A DNA stretch of 64,000 bases from Palsa-295 sp963781105 (GTDB lineage Bacteria > Acidobacteriota > Terriglobia > Acidiferrales > UBA7541). Below the pieces are notes generated by a model, which saw nothing but the letters and a program-made list of their open reading frames with translations, was not told the DNA's origin and did not search any database. Within the stretch, counting starts at the first letter, position 1; the number at the start of each line of letters is the position of its first letter. A program made the translations under genes and the position numbers. Where the stretch lies: the NCBI GenBank assembly GCA_963781105.1, contig CAWAED010000004.1:124001-188000 (forward strand), in the 5' to 3' direction. Of the stretch, positions 34,417 to 43,557 are shown piece by piece.

Positions 34417-35317
34417 ATGACAAGCGAAAACATCAAGGAAGTAGTAAGAAGCAAGTACGGCGAAGCAGCGCGCCGCGTGGCGGCGGGTGAAACGGGCGGT
34501 TGCGGCTGTCAATCAAGCGCGATCCCTTGCTGCGACCCCATTTCATCCAATCTTTACGCTGCGAGCGAAACAGCGGGTTTGCCGGACCAGGCGGTCCTGG
34601 CATCGCTCGGCTGCGGCAACCCCACGGCGCTCGCCCAACTAAATCCGGGAGAAACGGTCCTGGACCTCGGCTCGGGCGGCGGAATTGACGTCCTGCTCTC
34701 TGCCAAGCGTGTCGGGCCTACCGGCAAAGCGTACGGCCTGGACATGACCGACGACATGCTCGCTCTGGCGCGTGAAAACCAGCGCAAAGCGGGCGCAAAC
34801 AACGTGGAGTTTCTGAAGGGAGAGATTGAAAACATTCCGCTGCCGGAAAATTCCGTGGACGTCGTGATCTCTAATTGCGTGATCAATCTTTCAGCGGACA
34901 AGGACCGCGTCTTGCGTGAAACGTTTCGCGTGCTGCGTCCCGGCGGCCGATTTGCAGTTTCAGACGTGGTAGTGCGTGGCGAGGTCCCTGCGGATGTGCG
35001 CCGAAACGTTGAACTGTGGGTTGGCTGCGTGGCCGGGGCGATGGAAGAATCGGAATACCGCACGAAACTCGCCGCGGCGGGCTTCGAAGAAATTGAAGTC
35101 GAACCGACCCGCGTTTACAGCGTGGAAGACGCCCGGCAATTTCTCACCACGCAGGGGATTGACGTGGACGCGATCGCGCACGCAAGTGGAAGGAAAATTT
35201 GTGAGCGCGTTCGTGCGCGCGAAGAAGCCGGTCGCAAAGGCGGCCGCTGCGCAGCACGACTGCTGCGGACCGGCATGCTGCAGCCCTGCTGAGACAGCTA
35301 CCAAGGTGCGGCCGTGA
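34417..35317 (+). pseudogene. arsM: Arsenite S-adenosylmethyltransferase (ArsM), one-base frameshift near the 3' end
   Basis: ArsM methylates As(III) with SAM. The uninterrupted frame runs 34417-35292 and has LDLGSGGGIDVLL (SAM binding), the arsenite-binding Cys segments GGCGCQ and SNCVINLSADK, and an acidic loop. After DAIA at about 35178 the conserved sequence continues in the +1 frame: QVEGKFVSAFVRAKKP followed by the typical Cys-rich tail CCGPACCS and a stop at 35317. Read across the break, the protein is 299 residues of normal length. The +1-frame stop overlaps the arsC GTG (GTGA), the classic coupling layout, confirming which end is ancestral. An AAAGGAG ribosome site precedes the ATG. 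Without repair, only the short tail is altered, so partial activity is possible. Confidence 0.85.
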
Positions 35318-35805
35318 AATCGCATTACAACGTGCTATTTCTCTGCACCGGAAATTCAGCGCGCTCGATCATGGCTGAGGCGATACTGAATCGCAAAGGG
35401 CGGCCGACATTCACCGCATACAGTGCTGGCAGCCGTCCTTCGGGGCGCGTGCGCGCAGAAGCGCTAGCTCAAATCGAATCTGCGCATATGCCGGTAGAGG
35501 GTTTGCACGGCAAAAGCTGGGACGAATTCGCCAAACCCGGCGCTCCGCAATTGGATTTCGTGTTCACGGTCTGCGACAACGCCGCTCGGGAGGCCTGCCC
35601 GCTATGGCCGGGCCAGCCCATGACGGCGCACTGGGGCGTGCCGGACCCGGCGTCTGTCGCCGGCACGCCTGAGCAGATCGAACGCGCGTTCCGCGAAGCA
35701 TTCCTCATGCTCGATCGCCGAATCAGTTTGTTTCTCGCGCTCCCGCTCTCGAGCCTCGATGCGCTCGCGATCAAAAAAGAAATTGATCGCATCGGCCAGC
35801 AATGA
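35314..35805 (+). CDS. arsC: Arsenate reductase, low-molecular-weight phosphatase type (ArsC)
   Basis: The 163-residue protein reduces As(V) to As(III) using the phosphatase-like P-loop C-T-G-N-S-A-R (Cys12 onward in VLFLCTGNSARS). FVFTVCDNAAREACPLWPG supplies the resolving cysteines, and HWGVPDP the Asp. It initiates at GTG 35314, which overlaps the stop of the arsM +1 frame, implying translational coupling. It functions with ArsM and the adjacent aquaporin to process and remove arsenic. Confidence 0.93.
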   Translation: MKSHYNVLFLCTGNSARSIMAEAILNRKGRPTFTAYSAGSRPSGRVRAEALAQIESAHMPVEGLHGKSWDEFAKPGAPQLDFVFTVCDNAAREACPLWPGQPMTAHWGVPDPASVAGTPEQIERAFREAFLMLDRRISLFLALPLSSLDALAIKKEIDRIGQQ

Positions 35806-36525
35806 CGGACCTCTCTTGCACGAAGGGCCGCCGCAGAATACCTGGGAACGCTTTTCCTGGTGGCCACAGTGGTCGGGTCGGGAATCATGGGCGACCGGCT
35901 GGCTGGTGGGAACGTGGCCATCGCGCTGCTTGCAAACACGATCGCAACCGGCGCGGCGCTCGTAGCGCTGATTCTTGCATTTGGCCCGATCTCGGGAGCG
36001 CATCTGAATCCGGTAGTGACCGTCGCGGACGCGATGGAAGGCGGGATCGCCTGGAGGGAAACTCCTCACTACGTTCTTGCACAAATATCCGGCGGGATCA
36101 GCGGAACAATCGCCGCGCACCTCATGTTCGGCCTGCACGTGGTATCGCTTTCGCGGCACGAACGCAGCGGTCCAGCTCAATTGTTCAGCGAATTCGTCGC
36201 GACGTTCGGTTTGCTGGCCGTGATTTGGGGATGCGCGCGTCACCGCTCGAACGCGGTAGCCTTTGCGGTAGGCGCGTATATCACCGCTGCGTATTGGTTC
36301 ACGGCTTCGACGTCCTTCGCAAACCCTGCCGTAACTATCGCGCGCGCGCTTAGCGACACATTCGCCGGGATACGTCCGGCAGATACGCCCGGCTTCATCG
36401 TCGCCCAATTCGCAGGAGGAATCGCCGCGACGCTCGTTTTCCGCTGGCTCGTGCCGTCCTTGCGACTGAAGGCGAAAGACGTGACCCTGCCGCGCGATCC
36501 CGCAAGCAACAACGAATTAAACTGA
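35802..36525 (+). pseudogene. Aquaporin (MIP) family channel of the arsenic operon, one-base frameshift
   Basis: The channel probably lets As(III) leave the cell after ArsC reduction, as reported for AqpS-like proteins in ars operons. Both NPA boxes are present as HLNPVVT and FANPAVT. ATG 35802 overlaps the arsC stop (ATGA), but its frame yields MTDLSCTKGR and does not encode a channel. One base later, the frame gives ARRAAAEYLGTLFLVATVVG, which is the conserved MIP N-terminus. Dropping one base in 35811-35817 (TCTCTT) joins them into a 240-residue protein. Alternatively a GTG at 35860 starts a version lacking the first half-helix, without a ribosome site. The gene is either miscalled, decayed or uses that start. 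Confidence 0.8.
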
Positions 36526-36534
36526 GCAACGAAA

Positions 36535-37296
36535 TCACTTGCGGACGACGGATTCCAGAAGTTTGGTCCAGTGCGAGAGGTGATCGAGCGATTCGGTGTG
36601 AGTGTGATCGAGCTCGAGAGGCGTGATGGAAATTGCGCCGTCGCGCACGGCAGCCAAATCGGTATCCGGCTCGATGCCATCGACGAGCTGCTGTTCGTGC
36701 AGCCAAAAATACTTGCGCCCGCGCGGATCGGCGCCGGGCTGCAACACGTTGCGCGTGATCTTTGACGATTGCCGCGTGAAGCGCACCGCGCCAGTCCACT
36801 TTTGCGGGACATTCACGTTCAACAAAATGCCGGGCGGCAATCCTTCGGAAAGAACCAGCGGAATCAGCGTGCGCGCAAATTGTGCCGCCGGCTTGAAATC
36901 GAAATCCCTGCTACGATTGGCCACCGAGATTGCGATGGACGGCACGCGGTTGATCGCGCCTTCCATGGCGGCGCCCACCGTGCCAGAATAATAGATGTTT
37001 TCGCCCATGTTTCCGCCGCGATTGATTCCGGAAACCACCAGGTCCGGCTTCTCCTTCAGGATTGCGTTGAACGCCAGAATTACGGCGTCCGCTGGCGTGC
37101 CTTCGATCGAGTATTCGTTGGGCGCCACCTGATCCATATAAATCGGCTGGCGCAGCGTAAGCGATTGCGCGCTGGCGCTACGTTCGTGCGAAGGCGCAAT
37201 GACGGTCAGATTGGCGTCGTCCTTCAGCGCCTCTACGAGCGCGCGCAGGCCCGGGGCGTTAATCCCGTCGTCGTTGGTAATCAGAATATGTGGCAT
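36535..37296 (-). CDS. surE: 5'/3'-nucleotidase SurE
   Basis: SurE dephosphorylates nucleoside 5'- and 3'-monophosphates in a metal-dependent way and is linked to stress survival. The 253-residue protein has the metal-binding N-terminus LITNDDGINAPG, APSHERSASAQSLT and SGINRGGNMGENIYYSGTVG, all SurE hallmarks. It lies directly downstream of tRNA-Pro on the same strand and convergent with the arsenic operon. Length and start are standard. Confidence 0.95.
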   Translation of the reverse strand: MPHILITNDDGINAPGLRALVEALKDDANLTVIAPSHERSASAQSLTLRQPIYMDQVAPNEYSIEGTPADAVILAFNAILKEKPDLVVSGINRGGNMGENIYYSGTVGAAMEGAINRVPSIAISVANRSRDFDFKPAAQFARTLIPLVLSEGLPPGILLNVNVPQKWTGAVRFTRQSSKITRNVLQPGADPRGRKYFWLHEQQLVDGIEPDTDLAAVRDGAISITPLELDHTHTESLDHLSHWTKLLESVVRK

Positions 37297-37361
37297 GAAA
37301 TTTCAGCGCGGGCGCAACGCCTTCCGATGGATCCCTTCCGGTAGAACTGCGGAGAGGACAA

Positions 37362-37438
37362 TGGTCGGGACGACTGGATTTGAACCAGCGACCTCACGCA
37401 CCCCAAGCGTGCGCGCTACCAGGCTGCGCCACGTCCCG
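37362..37438 (-). tRNA. tRNA-Pro(GGG)
   Basis: Reading on the minus strand, the acceptor stem CGGGACG/CGTCCCG, D-arm GCGC..AGCCTGGTA..GCGC, anticodon stem CACGC/GCGTG with loop TTGGGGT, and T-arm GCTGG/TTCAAAT/CCAGT pair correctly. The anticodon at positions 34-36 is GGG, specifying proline. The 3' CCA is encoded at 37362-37364. The gene is 77 bases and sits between surE and a MerR regulator. Confidence 0.95.
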
Positions 37439-37464
37439 ACCGTTCGCAAGCATTAGGGAGCGTA

Positions 37465-37902
37465 TCACTCGCGTTCGAGAAGGGTCAAGACGGCGAGCAG
37501 TTCTTCGTGCAGATCCAGCAGGAACTTGCGCTGTTGGCGCGAAGCAGGCTCTCGGCGCGGCGCGGGGGCATGAGCACGCGCCTCAGCCCGGCTCTCGCCG
37601 CTTGCGCCTTCGGCCGCTCCATTCGGTTCGTCTCCGTGGCCTTCCAGGTATTTGCGCGCCCCGGCAATTGTGAAGCCTTCTTCATAGAGCAAGCGCTTGA
37701 TTTCGAAAACCGTCTCGATGTCTTCGCGACGGTAGAGCCGATGGCCGCTCGGACTCTTTACCGGCTCAAGCATGGGGAATTCCGTTTCCCAGTAGCGCAG
37801 GACAAACGTCTTTGTAGCCGTCAGACGGCTGACTTCGCCGATGCGGAAAAGACTCTTCTCCGCGTCGTTCGCGGGTTCGGGTGTAGGAGCGGCGCTGGCC
37901 AT
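37465..37902 (-). CDS. MerR family transcriptional regulator
   Basis: From ATG 37902 (MASAAPTPEP) the protein is 145 residues. A MerR-type winged-helix domain occupies residues about 18-90: FRIGEVSRLTATKTFVLRYWETEF, then PSGHRLYRREDIETVFEIKRLL and the wing ending in ARKYLEG. The C-terminal third is Ala/Arg-rich with a short coiled coil (LLDLHEELLAVLTLLERE). There are no effector cysteines, so the inducer is unknown. The upstream frame (to 38007) is not conserved. This small type is common beside translation or tRNA genes in Acidobacteriota. Confidence 0.88.
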   Translation of the reverse strand: MASAAPTPEPANDAEKSLFRIGEVSRLTATKTFVLRYWETEFPMLEPVKSPSGHRLYRREDIETVFEIKRLLYEEGFTIAGARKYLEGHGDEPNGAAEGASGESRAEARAHAPAPRREPASRQQRKFLLDLHEELLAVLTLLERE

Positions 37903-38028
37903 TTGTTTACGCGTCTCTTCTCGTATCTCTTTGCTTATCGTAGGCCGATTTCTCGCGCTGTCAACCCCTACCGGCCTGTGGATCCTGTTCGCGGCCGCAC
38001 TGTCCACGTGCCTCGGCGCCGCCGGCGC

Positions 38029-39441
38029 TCAGGATTTGCGCGGGTCGCGCCGCTCGCGTTGCCGCGAACCGCGCTTTTTCAGGCGTTGCGTGAAGCGAAT
38101 AGGCGTACCGGTGAAATCGAATTTCGCGCGCAGCTGGTTTTCCAGGAAGCGCTGATAGCTGAAGTGCAGCGGCTTAAGCTGGTTAGTAAACAGCACGAAT
38201 GTAGGCGGCGCCGTCGTAGCTTGGGTGATGTAAAAAATCTTCACTTCGCGGCTGGCCGGTGACGTGCCCTTATCGAGATCTACGCTAGAAATCCAGCGGT
38301 TCAGCTCGCCGGTAGAGATGCGTTTGCGGCGAGCTTCCACGACGCGGTCAATCAGCTTATATAGTCTGTCAATATTCTCGCCGGTTTTCGCCGAGAGAAA
38401 AACCACCGGTGCGTAGGAAAGAAATTTCAACCGCTGCCGGACGAGAGGCTCGTAATCCTGCACCAGCTTATTGGCATTGAATGCGACAAATTTGCCGCCG
38501 CGCTTCTTTTGGTCAGCCGATTTTTCCTGTGCGGCCTTGAGCGCCAGGTCCCATTTATTCATCACGATGATCACGGAGCGGCCGGATTGTTCGGCATAAC
38601 TCGCGATCGTCGCGTCGTGCGAAGTAATGCCCATCGCCGAATCGGCGACGAGCAGCGCGATGTCGGCGCGTTCCAGATGTTGCCGCGCCATGATCACGCT
38701 CAATTTTTCGGCGATGAGTTTTGTCTTGCCTTTCCGGCGGATGCCGGCGGTGTCAAGGAAGCGGTACGCTTTCCCGTTGCGCTCCACCACCGTATCCACG
38801 GCGTCGCGCGTGGTGCCAGGCTCGGCGGAAACAATCGAGCGCTCCGCTCCCACCAGTTGATTCAGCAGCGTGGACTTGCCCACGTTGGGCCGGCCGATGA
38901 TTGCGATGTTGACATCCGGCGGAGCGACAGCGGCTTCGCCAGCAGGAATCTCTTCAGTGAGCGCATCCAGCAGCACATCAATGCCGAACCCATGTTCCGC
39001 CGAGATCGGGAAAATTTCGTCGCCCAGCTCGTAAAATTGCGCGGCGAACTCGGATTGCTTCGCGGTGTCGACCTTGTTGACCGCCAGGATCGGGGGCTTC
39101 CCCGCGCGGCGCATGAGCAGCGCGAGTTCCTGATCGAGAGGCGTCGGGCCGGTGCGGCCGTCCACCACCTGCACCACGCGCGTCGCATTTTCGATGGCAA
39201 CACGCGCTTGGCGTAAAATTTCGCCGGGGATTCCGGCTTTGTCCTCCGGAACGATTCCGCCCGTGTCTACTACTTCGAAAGTCTTCCCTTCCCAGTGCGC
39301 GGTCCCGTAGATGCGGTCGCGCGTGATGCCCGGTTCGTTCGTGACGATCGAACGCCGCGTGCCCGTAAGGCGATTGAAGAGCGTTGACTTGCCCACATTG
39401 GGGCGCCCGACGATTACGATGGATGGCAGTTTGGCGGTCAT
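38029..39441 (-). CDS. der: Ribosome-associated GTPase Der (EngA)
   Basis: Der is an essential double-GTPase that helps assemble the 50S ribosomal subunit. The 470-residue protein has two G domains, each with GRPNVGKST (near residues 12 and 184), DTGG/DTAG switch motifs, and NKVD/NKWD specificity motifs, followed by the C-terminal KH-like domain (FVLFTNQLKPLHFSYQRFL). The basic tail (KKRGSRQRERR) is common. Length and start are standard. The gene is monocistronic here. Confidence 0.97.
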   Translation of the reverse strand: MTAKLPSIVIVGRPNVGKSTLFNRLTGTRRSIVTNEPGITRDRIYGTAHWEGKTFEVVDTGGIVPEDKAGIPGEILRQARVAIENATRVVQVVDGRTGPTPLDQELALLMRRAGKPPILAVNKVDTAKQSEFAAQFYELGDEIFPISAEHGFGIDVLLDALTEEIPAGEAAVAPPDVNIAIIGRPNVGKSTLLNQLVGAERSIVSAEPGTTRDAVDTVVERNGKAYRFLDTAGIRRKGKTKLIAEKLSVIMARQHLERADIALLVADSAMGITSHDATIASYAEQSGRSVIIVMNKWDLALKAAQEKSADQKKRGGKFVAFNANKLVQDYEPLVRQRLKFLSYAPVVFLSAKTGENIDRLYKLIDRVVEARRKRISTGELNRWISSVDLDKGTSPASREVKIFYITQATTAPPTFVLFTNQLKPLHFSYQRFLENQLRAKFDFTGTPIRFTQRLKKRGSRQRERRDPRKS

Positions 39442-39505
39442 TTCACAAATGTGCCGTTGGGCAGGCTGACTACTCTATCATCCCTCACGCGATCCACGCG
39501 AAGGC

Positions 39506-40081
39506 TCAGGCGCTCTCCACCGCTCGCTTCATCGCCTTTTTCGAATCTTCTGCGAACCGTTTCTGCAATGCACGAGTGTACGGATACGCGAGGCGAGCTA
39601 ACGCGCGCGGCCTGGAAAAAGCGTAAATGTCGTACCAGACTGTTTCATTTTCGGCGTGAAACTCAACACTGAAGCGTTCCTCGCCCATCTCCGAATGATC
39701 GGGCAGCGTGCCGTATGCGAACCCGTACTTCTCGACCGTACCACCTTGTTCGATCGTATAGACAATCCGGCAAGCGTTCAGCGACCAGAATCCCAAGTGA
39801 CGGACCACGATGGCCACCGTCGCGCCTGTTTCAGTCGGCACGTCAGGCCAACACAGCTCAAGCCAAGTCATGTCGAACATCTTCCATTGCCTGACCGCGT
39901 TCTTCGCGCGCGCAAAAACCGCTCGTCCGACGCCCAGTTGCACGCGATTGTGGTCCACGACGCAACCATTCGGCGCCGTTGTTCGCGACGAACCGACGTG
40001 CTCATAAGATAATTCTCGATCGGTCTGCGCTGAGAGGAATGCGCGAATAGCGTCTGGACTCGGTTTGGACAAACTAAACAT
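39506..40081 (-). CDS. DUF1990 family protein
   Basis: The 191-residue protein matches the DUF1990 family of small beta-rich proteins: it has LSYEHVGSSRTTAPNGCVVDHNRVQLG, then a central VGRAVFARAKNAVRQWKMFD (given in part) and GTLPDHSEMGEERFSVEFH near the C-terminus. The YGTLPGHAE-like motif is the family hallmark. Function is unknown; the fold is thought to resemble lipid-binding START-like domains. It stands alone between der and dinG, on the minus strand. Confidence 0.8.
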   Translation of the reverse strand: MFSLSKPSPDAIRAFLSAQTDRELSYEHVGSSRTTAPNGCVVDHNRVQLGVGRAVFARAKNAVRQWKMFDMTWLELCWPDVPTETGATVAIVVRHLGFWSLNACRIVYTIEQGGTVEKYGFAYGTLPDHSEMGEERFSVEFHAENETVWYDIYAFSRPRALARLAYPYTRALQKRFAEDSKKAMKRAVESA

Positions 40082-40187
40082 CGTCTTGCCGCTGCTCCGG
40101 CTCTGCGCTGCGCTTGAAAGGCAGCACCAATGCCCGTGTGATATCTTAACCTCTTAGCTTCACACGTCAGCCAGAGCTGAAACCATC

Positions 40188-42149
40188 GTGCCGAAAAAAT
40201 CCGCAGCCGCGGCGAAGCCTGAAGAAGTAACCATCGAGGGAATCTTCGGCCCCGGCGGACTGCTGGAAAGCCGGCATCCGGGCTACGAGTTCCGTCCGTC
40301 GCAACTGGCCATGGCCGAAATCGTGGACGACGCCTTTCAGAAGCATCAGCACGCCATCATCGAAGCAGGCACCGGCACCGGGAAAACTCTCGCCTACCTG
40401 ATCCCGGCTATCCGCAGCGGGCGCCGCGTGGTGATTTCGACGGCGACCAAATCCCTCCAGGAACAGCTGTTCAATAAGGACGTGCCGTTTCTGCAGAAAC
40501 ATTTCGCTCCGAACCTGAAAGCGGCGTTGATGAAAGGCCGCAACAATTTTCTGTGCCGGCAAAAAGTCCACCAAATCGAAGGCCAAACGGTGCTGAAAGG
40601 CATTGATGAAGTGGACTGGTTTGCGCAGATCAAAGATTGGGAAAAGCTCACGGAAACCGGCGACCGCTCCGAGCTTACTTTTCTGCCGGACGACGCCGAC
40701 CTATGGCACCGCATTGACGCGCGCAGCGACCTCTGCACCGGCCAAAAATGTCCGGAGTTCAACACCTGCTTCATCACCGCCATGCACCAGCGCGCGCAGG
40801 AAGCCGACCTGATCATCGTGAACCATCACCTGTTTTTTGCGGACTTGGCGATTCGCCAGGATGATTTCGGCTCCATCCTGCCGGAATATTCCGCGGTGGT
40901 CTTCGACGAAGCCCACGAAATCGAGGACGTCGCCAGCGATTATTTCGGCCGCCGCGTTTCGAGTTATCAATTCGAAGAGCTAATGCGCGACACCGAAGCA
41001 ATGCTGCGCATTCTGAAAATTGAAGCCGCTCCTTTGCGCAAACATCTGATGCGCGTCCGCGAACGGGCTCGTACGTTTTTCGAAACTTTTCCCGAACGCG
41101 AAGGCCGCTTTCCCTTCGGCGCCGCGGAGCGTAAATCGTTCCTCGAACGCAACCACGAAGCGTTCGACGACTTATGCGCGGCGCTGAAGCGCATTGAAAC
41201 CGAGCTGTCGGCCACGAACCCGAAGCCGGAAGAAGTGATTACGCTCGCGCGGCGAACCGCCGAGCTGCGCCGTGAATTCGAGTTCTTGCTGGAAAGCGAA
41301 GAGAAGGGTTACGTCTATTGGTATGAGCGCCGCGGCAAGGGTATCATCCTCACGGCCACGCCGATTGACGTCAGCGAAATCCTCCGCGAGCAGCTTTTCG
41401 AACGCTTCGACACCGTGGTGCTCACTTCCGCGACGCTCGCCGTCGGCGGCCGATTCGATTTCCTGAAGCAAAGGCTCGGCGTGATGCCCGCTAAGGAAAC
41501 TGTGTTGCCGCAGGAATTCGATTTCCGCGAGCAGGCATTGCTCTACATTCCCACGTCCATGCCGGACGTGCGCCACGAAACATTTTCCACGCGAGCGGCG
41601 CAGGAAATCGCGAAGTTGCTGGAGATCTCCAAGGGCCGCGCCTTCTGCCTCTTCACCAGCTATGCTCAAATGCGCGCGGTGCACGACTTGGTTGGAGCCC
41701 GCGTGAAGTTTCCTATGTTGCTGCAGGGAACGGCGCCGAAATCCGCGTTGCTCGAGCGCTTCCGCACCACGCCGAACGCCGTGCTTTTCGCCACCGCCAG
41801 CTTTTGGCAGGGCGTGGACGTGCCCGGCACCCAACTTTCTTGCGTAATCATTGATAAGTTGCCGTTCGCGGTGCCCAGCGATCCGATTGTGGCGGCGCGC
41901 GTCCGCGCGCTTCAAGAAGACGGACGCAATCCCTTCGCCGAATATCAGGTGCCGGAAGCCGTTTTGGCGCTGAAACAGGGCTTCGGGCGGCTGATTCGCT
42001 CGAAGACCGATCGCGGCATTCTGGCCATCCTCGATAACCGCATCTCGCGAATGCAGTATGGTAGAATTTTTCTTGAGTCCCTGCCCGACTATACGACCAC
42101 GCAGGACATCGCCGAAGTCGTGCGCTTCATGGAAAATCATCCGGACTGA
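40188..42149 (+). CDS. dinG: ATP-dependent DNA helicase DinG-like (XPD-type)
   Basis: The 653-residue superfamily 2 helicase unwinds DNA 5'-3' and is linked to removal of R-loops and blocked forks. Motif I is EAGTGTGKT, motif II is VFDEAHEIED, and C-terminal motif VI is QGFGRLIRSKTDRG. Four cysteines between motifs Ia and II (in NFLCRQK, DLCTGQKCPEF and NTCF) match the 4Fe-4S cluster of XPD and DinG. Translation begins at GTG 40188. No exonuclease domain is present, unlike Gram-positive DinG. The neighbours are unrelated housekeeping genes. Confidence 0.93.
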   Translation: MPKKSAAAAKPEEVTIEGIFGPGGLLESRHPGYEFRPSQLAMAEIVDDAFQKHQHAIIEAGTGTGKTLAYLIPAIRSGRRVVISTATKSLQEQLFNKDVPFLQKHFAPNLKAALMKGRNNFLCRQKVHQIEGQTVLKGIDEVDWFAQIKDWEKLTETGDRSELTFLPDDADLWHRIDARSDLCTGQKCPEFNTCFITAMHQRAQEADLIIVNHHLFFADLAIRQDDFGSILPEYSAVVFDEAHEIEDVASDYFGRRVSSYQFEELMRDTEAMLRILKIEAAPLRKHLMRVRERARTFFETFPEREGRFPFGAAERKSFLERNHEAFDDLCAALKRIETELSATNPKPEEVITLARRTAELRREFEFLLESEEKGYVYWYERRGKGIILTATPIDVSEILREQLFERFDTVVLTSATLAVGGRFDFLKQRLGVMPAKETVLPQEFDFREQALLYIPTSMPDVRHETFSTRAAQEIAKLLEISKGRAFCLFTSYAQMRAVHDLVGARVKFPMLLQGTAPKSALLERFRTTPNAVLFATASFWQGVDVPGTQLSCVIIDKLPFAVPSDPIVAARVRALQEDGRNPFAEYQVPEAVLALKQGFGRLIRSKTDRGILAILDNRISRMQYGRIFLESLPDYTTTQDIAEVVRFMENHPD

Positions 42150-42239
42150 TGCGTGACCTCGACGCCGCGGCGGTGACGGGCGCTTGAAAACGGCACGGCC
42201 GGGCATGCTCTAGGGGGCGTAATTCAATAAGGATGGCTG

Positions 42240-42614
42240 ATGTACGAAGTCAGTGTGGACGAAACATTCGCGGCGGCGCACAATCTGCGCGGCTACAAAG
42301 GGAAATGCGAGGACCTGCACGGGCACAATTACAAAGTGCGCGTTACCCTGGCCGGCGCGGAACTCGATTCGGTGGGGCTGCTCTACGATTTCGTCCATTT
42401 GAAGCAAGTAATTCAAGGCGTGATCCGCTCACTCGATCATAAATACTTGAATGAATTGCAGCCGTTTGACGTGCTGAATCCTTCGGCGGAAAATATCGCG
42501 AAACATATTTACGACGAGGCGGCGCGGCAGATGCGCGAAACGCCGAATGGCGCGGCCATCTCAAGCATCACGGTGTGGGAGTCGGACGTAACGGCTGCAA
42601 CGTACCGTCCTTAA
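42240..42614 (+). CDS. queD: 6-carboxytetrahydropterin synthase QueD
   Basis: QueD converts 7,8-dihydroneopterin triphosphate to 6-carboxytetrahydropterin in 7-deazaguanine/queuosine synthesis. The 124-residue protein has zinc-binding histidines in FAAAHNL and LHGHNYKV, plus a catalytic Cys in KGKCEDLHG. The C-terminal SITVWESDVTAATY is typical. It leads the queD-(small membrane gene)-queE-queC cluster. Length is normal. Confidence 0.95.
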   Translation: MYEVSVDETFAAAHNLRGYKGKCEDLHGHNYKVRVTLAGAELDSVGLLYDFVHLKQVIQGVIRSLDHKYLNELQPFDVLNPSAENIAKHIYDEAARQMRETPNGAAISSITVWESDVTAATYRP

Positions 42615-42644
42615 TCGCGCGGGCTAAAGAAAGAGCGATCGAAA

Positions 42645-42845
42645 ATGAACCGGGCATTTCTGATCATCTTGGTTCCGTTCATTGTGGTTACGATCTTCTG
42701 GCTGACGCTGGGCTGGGGGTGGCACACCGCCGTCATTGGCGGCTGCCTGGAGATCGCCATCACCGTTGCGGTTGTAATTTTCATCTCGCGGCGCCAGGCC
42801 GCGCGGGCGAATACTGGATCGGGAGATTCCTCCGCGAGCCGCTAG
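42645..42845 (+). CDS. Small two-helix membrane protein in the queuosine cluster
   Basis: The 66-residue product has two hydrophobic helices (AFLIILVPFIVVTIFWLTLG and AVIGGCLEIAITVAVVIFI) and a basic, small-residue-rich tail. It is between queD and queE, on the same strand, and probably co-transcribed. I know of no family of this kind in queuosine synthesis; the queuosine precursor transporters are much larger. Function unknown. Confidence 0.55.
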   Translation: MNRAFLIILVPFIVVTIFWLTLGWGWHTAVIGGCLEIAITVAVVIFISRRQAARANTGSGDSSASR

Positions 42846-42862
42846 CCGCAAGAATTTCTGCC

Positions 42863-43540
42863 ATGGTTATCACCGAAATATTCAAATCCATTCAAGGCGA
42901 GGGCACTCGCGCAGGCTTGCCCTGTATTTTCGTGCGGCTTACGGGATGCAATCTGCGCTGCACCTGGTGCGACACGGCCTACGCATTTCATGGCGGCACA
43001 AAGCAATCCATTGAACAAGTCCTCGATCGCGTGGACGCGCTCGCGGGCAATGGCGCAAATCGCGTTGCGTTGGTGGAGATCACCGGCGGCGAGCCGCTGT
43101 TGCAGCCCGAAGCGCCCACGCTGGCCAAGAAGCTCCTGACAGCGGGTTACACGGTGATGATCGAAACCAGCGGCGAACGACCGGTCGGCGTGCTTCCGCG
43201 CGAAGTAATCAAGATCGTGGATGTAAAGTGCCCGGATTCTGGCGAGCCGGACACGTTTGACTTGGCGAATCTGGACGCCGTGGATGAGAAAGACGAAATC
43301 AAATTCGTGATTTCAACGCGCCGCGACTACGAATTTGCCCGCCATTTCACTCTCGAGAATCTCCTCGCAAGACGCGTCCGTCAGGTTCTTTTCTCGCCCG
43401 TATTTCCCGATCCTGCGGGAAAATGGGATGGGCTGAACGCGCGCGATCTCGCCGAATGGATTCTTGCGGACGGTTTGCCGGTGCGCCTGGGCCTGCAATT
43501 GCACAAATTTATTTGGGACCCGGCGATGAAGGGCGTCTAG
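42863..43540 (+). CDS. queE: 7-carboxy-7-deazaguanine synthase QueE
   Basis: QueE is a radical SAM enzyme that converts 6-carboxytetrahydropterin to 7-carboxy-7-deazaguanine. From ATG 42863 the protein is 225 residues. TGCNLRCTWCDT has the C-x3-C-x2-C iron-sulphur motif and EITGGEPLLQPE is the SAM-binding GGEP. The C-terminal LQLHKFIW is common in QueE. The frame is open upstream to 42575 but that is non-homologous. It is followed 17 bases later by queC. Confidence 0.95.
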   Translation: MVITEIFKSIQGEGTRAGLPCIFVRLTGCNLRCTWCDTAYAFHGGTKQSIEQVLDRVDALAGNGANRVALVEITGGEPLLQPEAPTLAKKLLTAGYTVMIETSGERPVGVLPREVIKIVDVKCPDSGEPDTFDLANLDAVDEKDEIKFVISTRRDYEFARHFTLENLLARRVRQVLFSPVFPDPAGKWDGLNARDLAEWILADGLPVRLGLQLHKFIWDPAMKGV

Positions 43541-43557
43541 TGGACTGAAAATTAACT

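Noticed and set aside
41172..42206. 344-residue minus-strand frame inside dinG
   Set aside because: It runs antisense to conserved DinG motifs and lacks domains.
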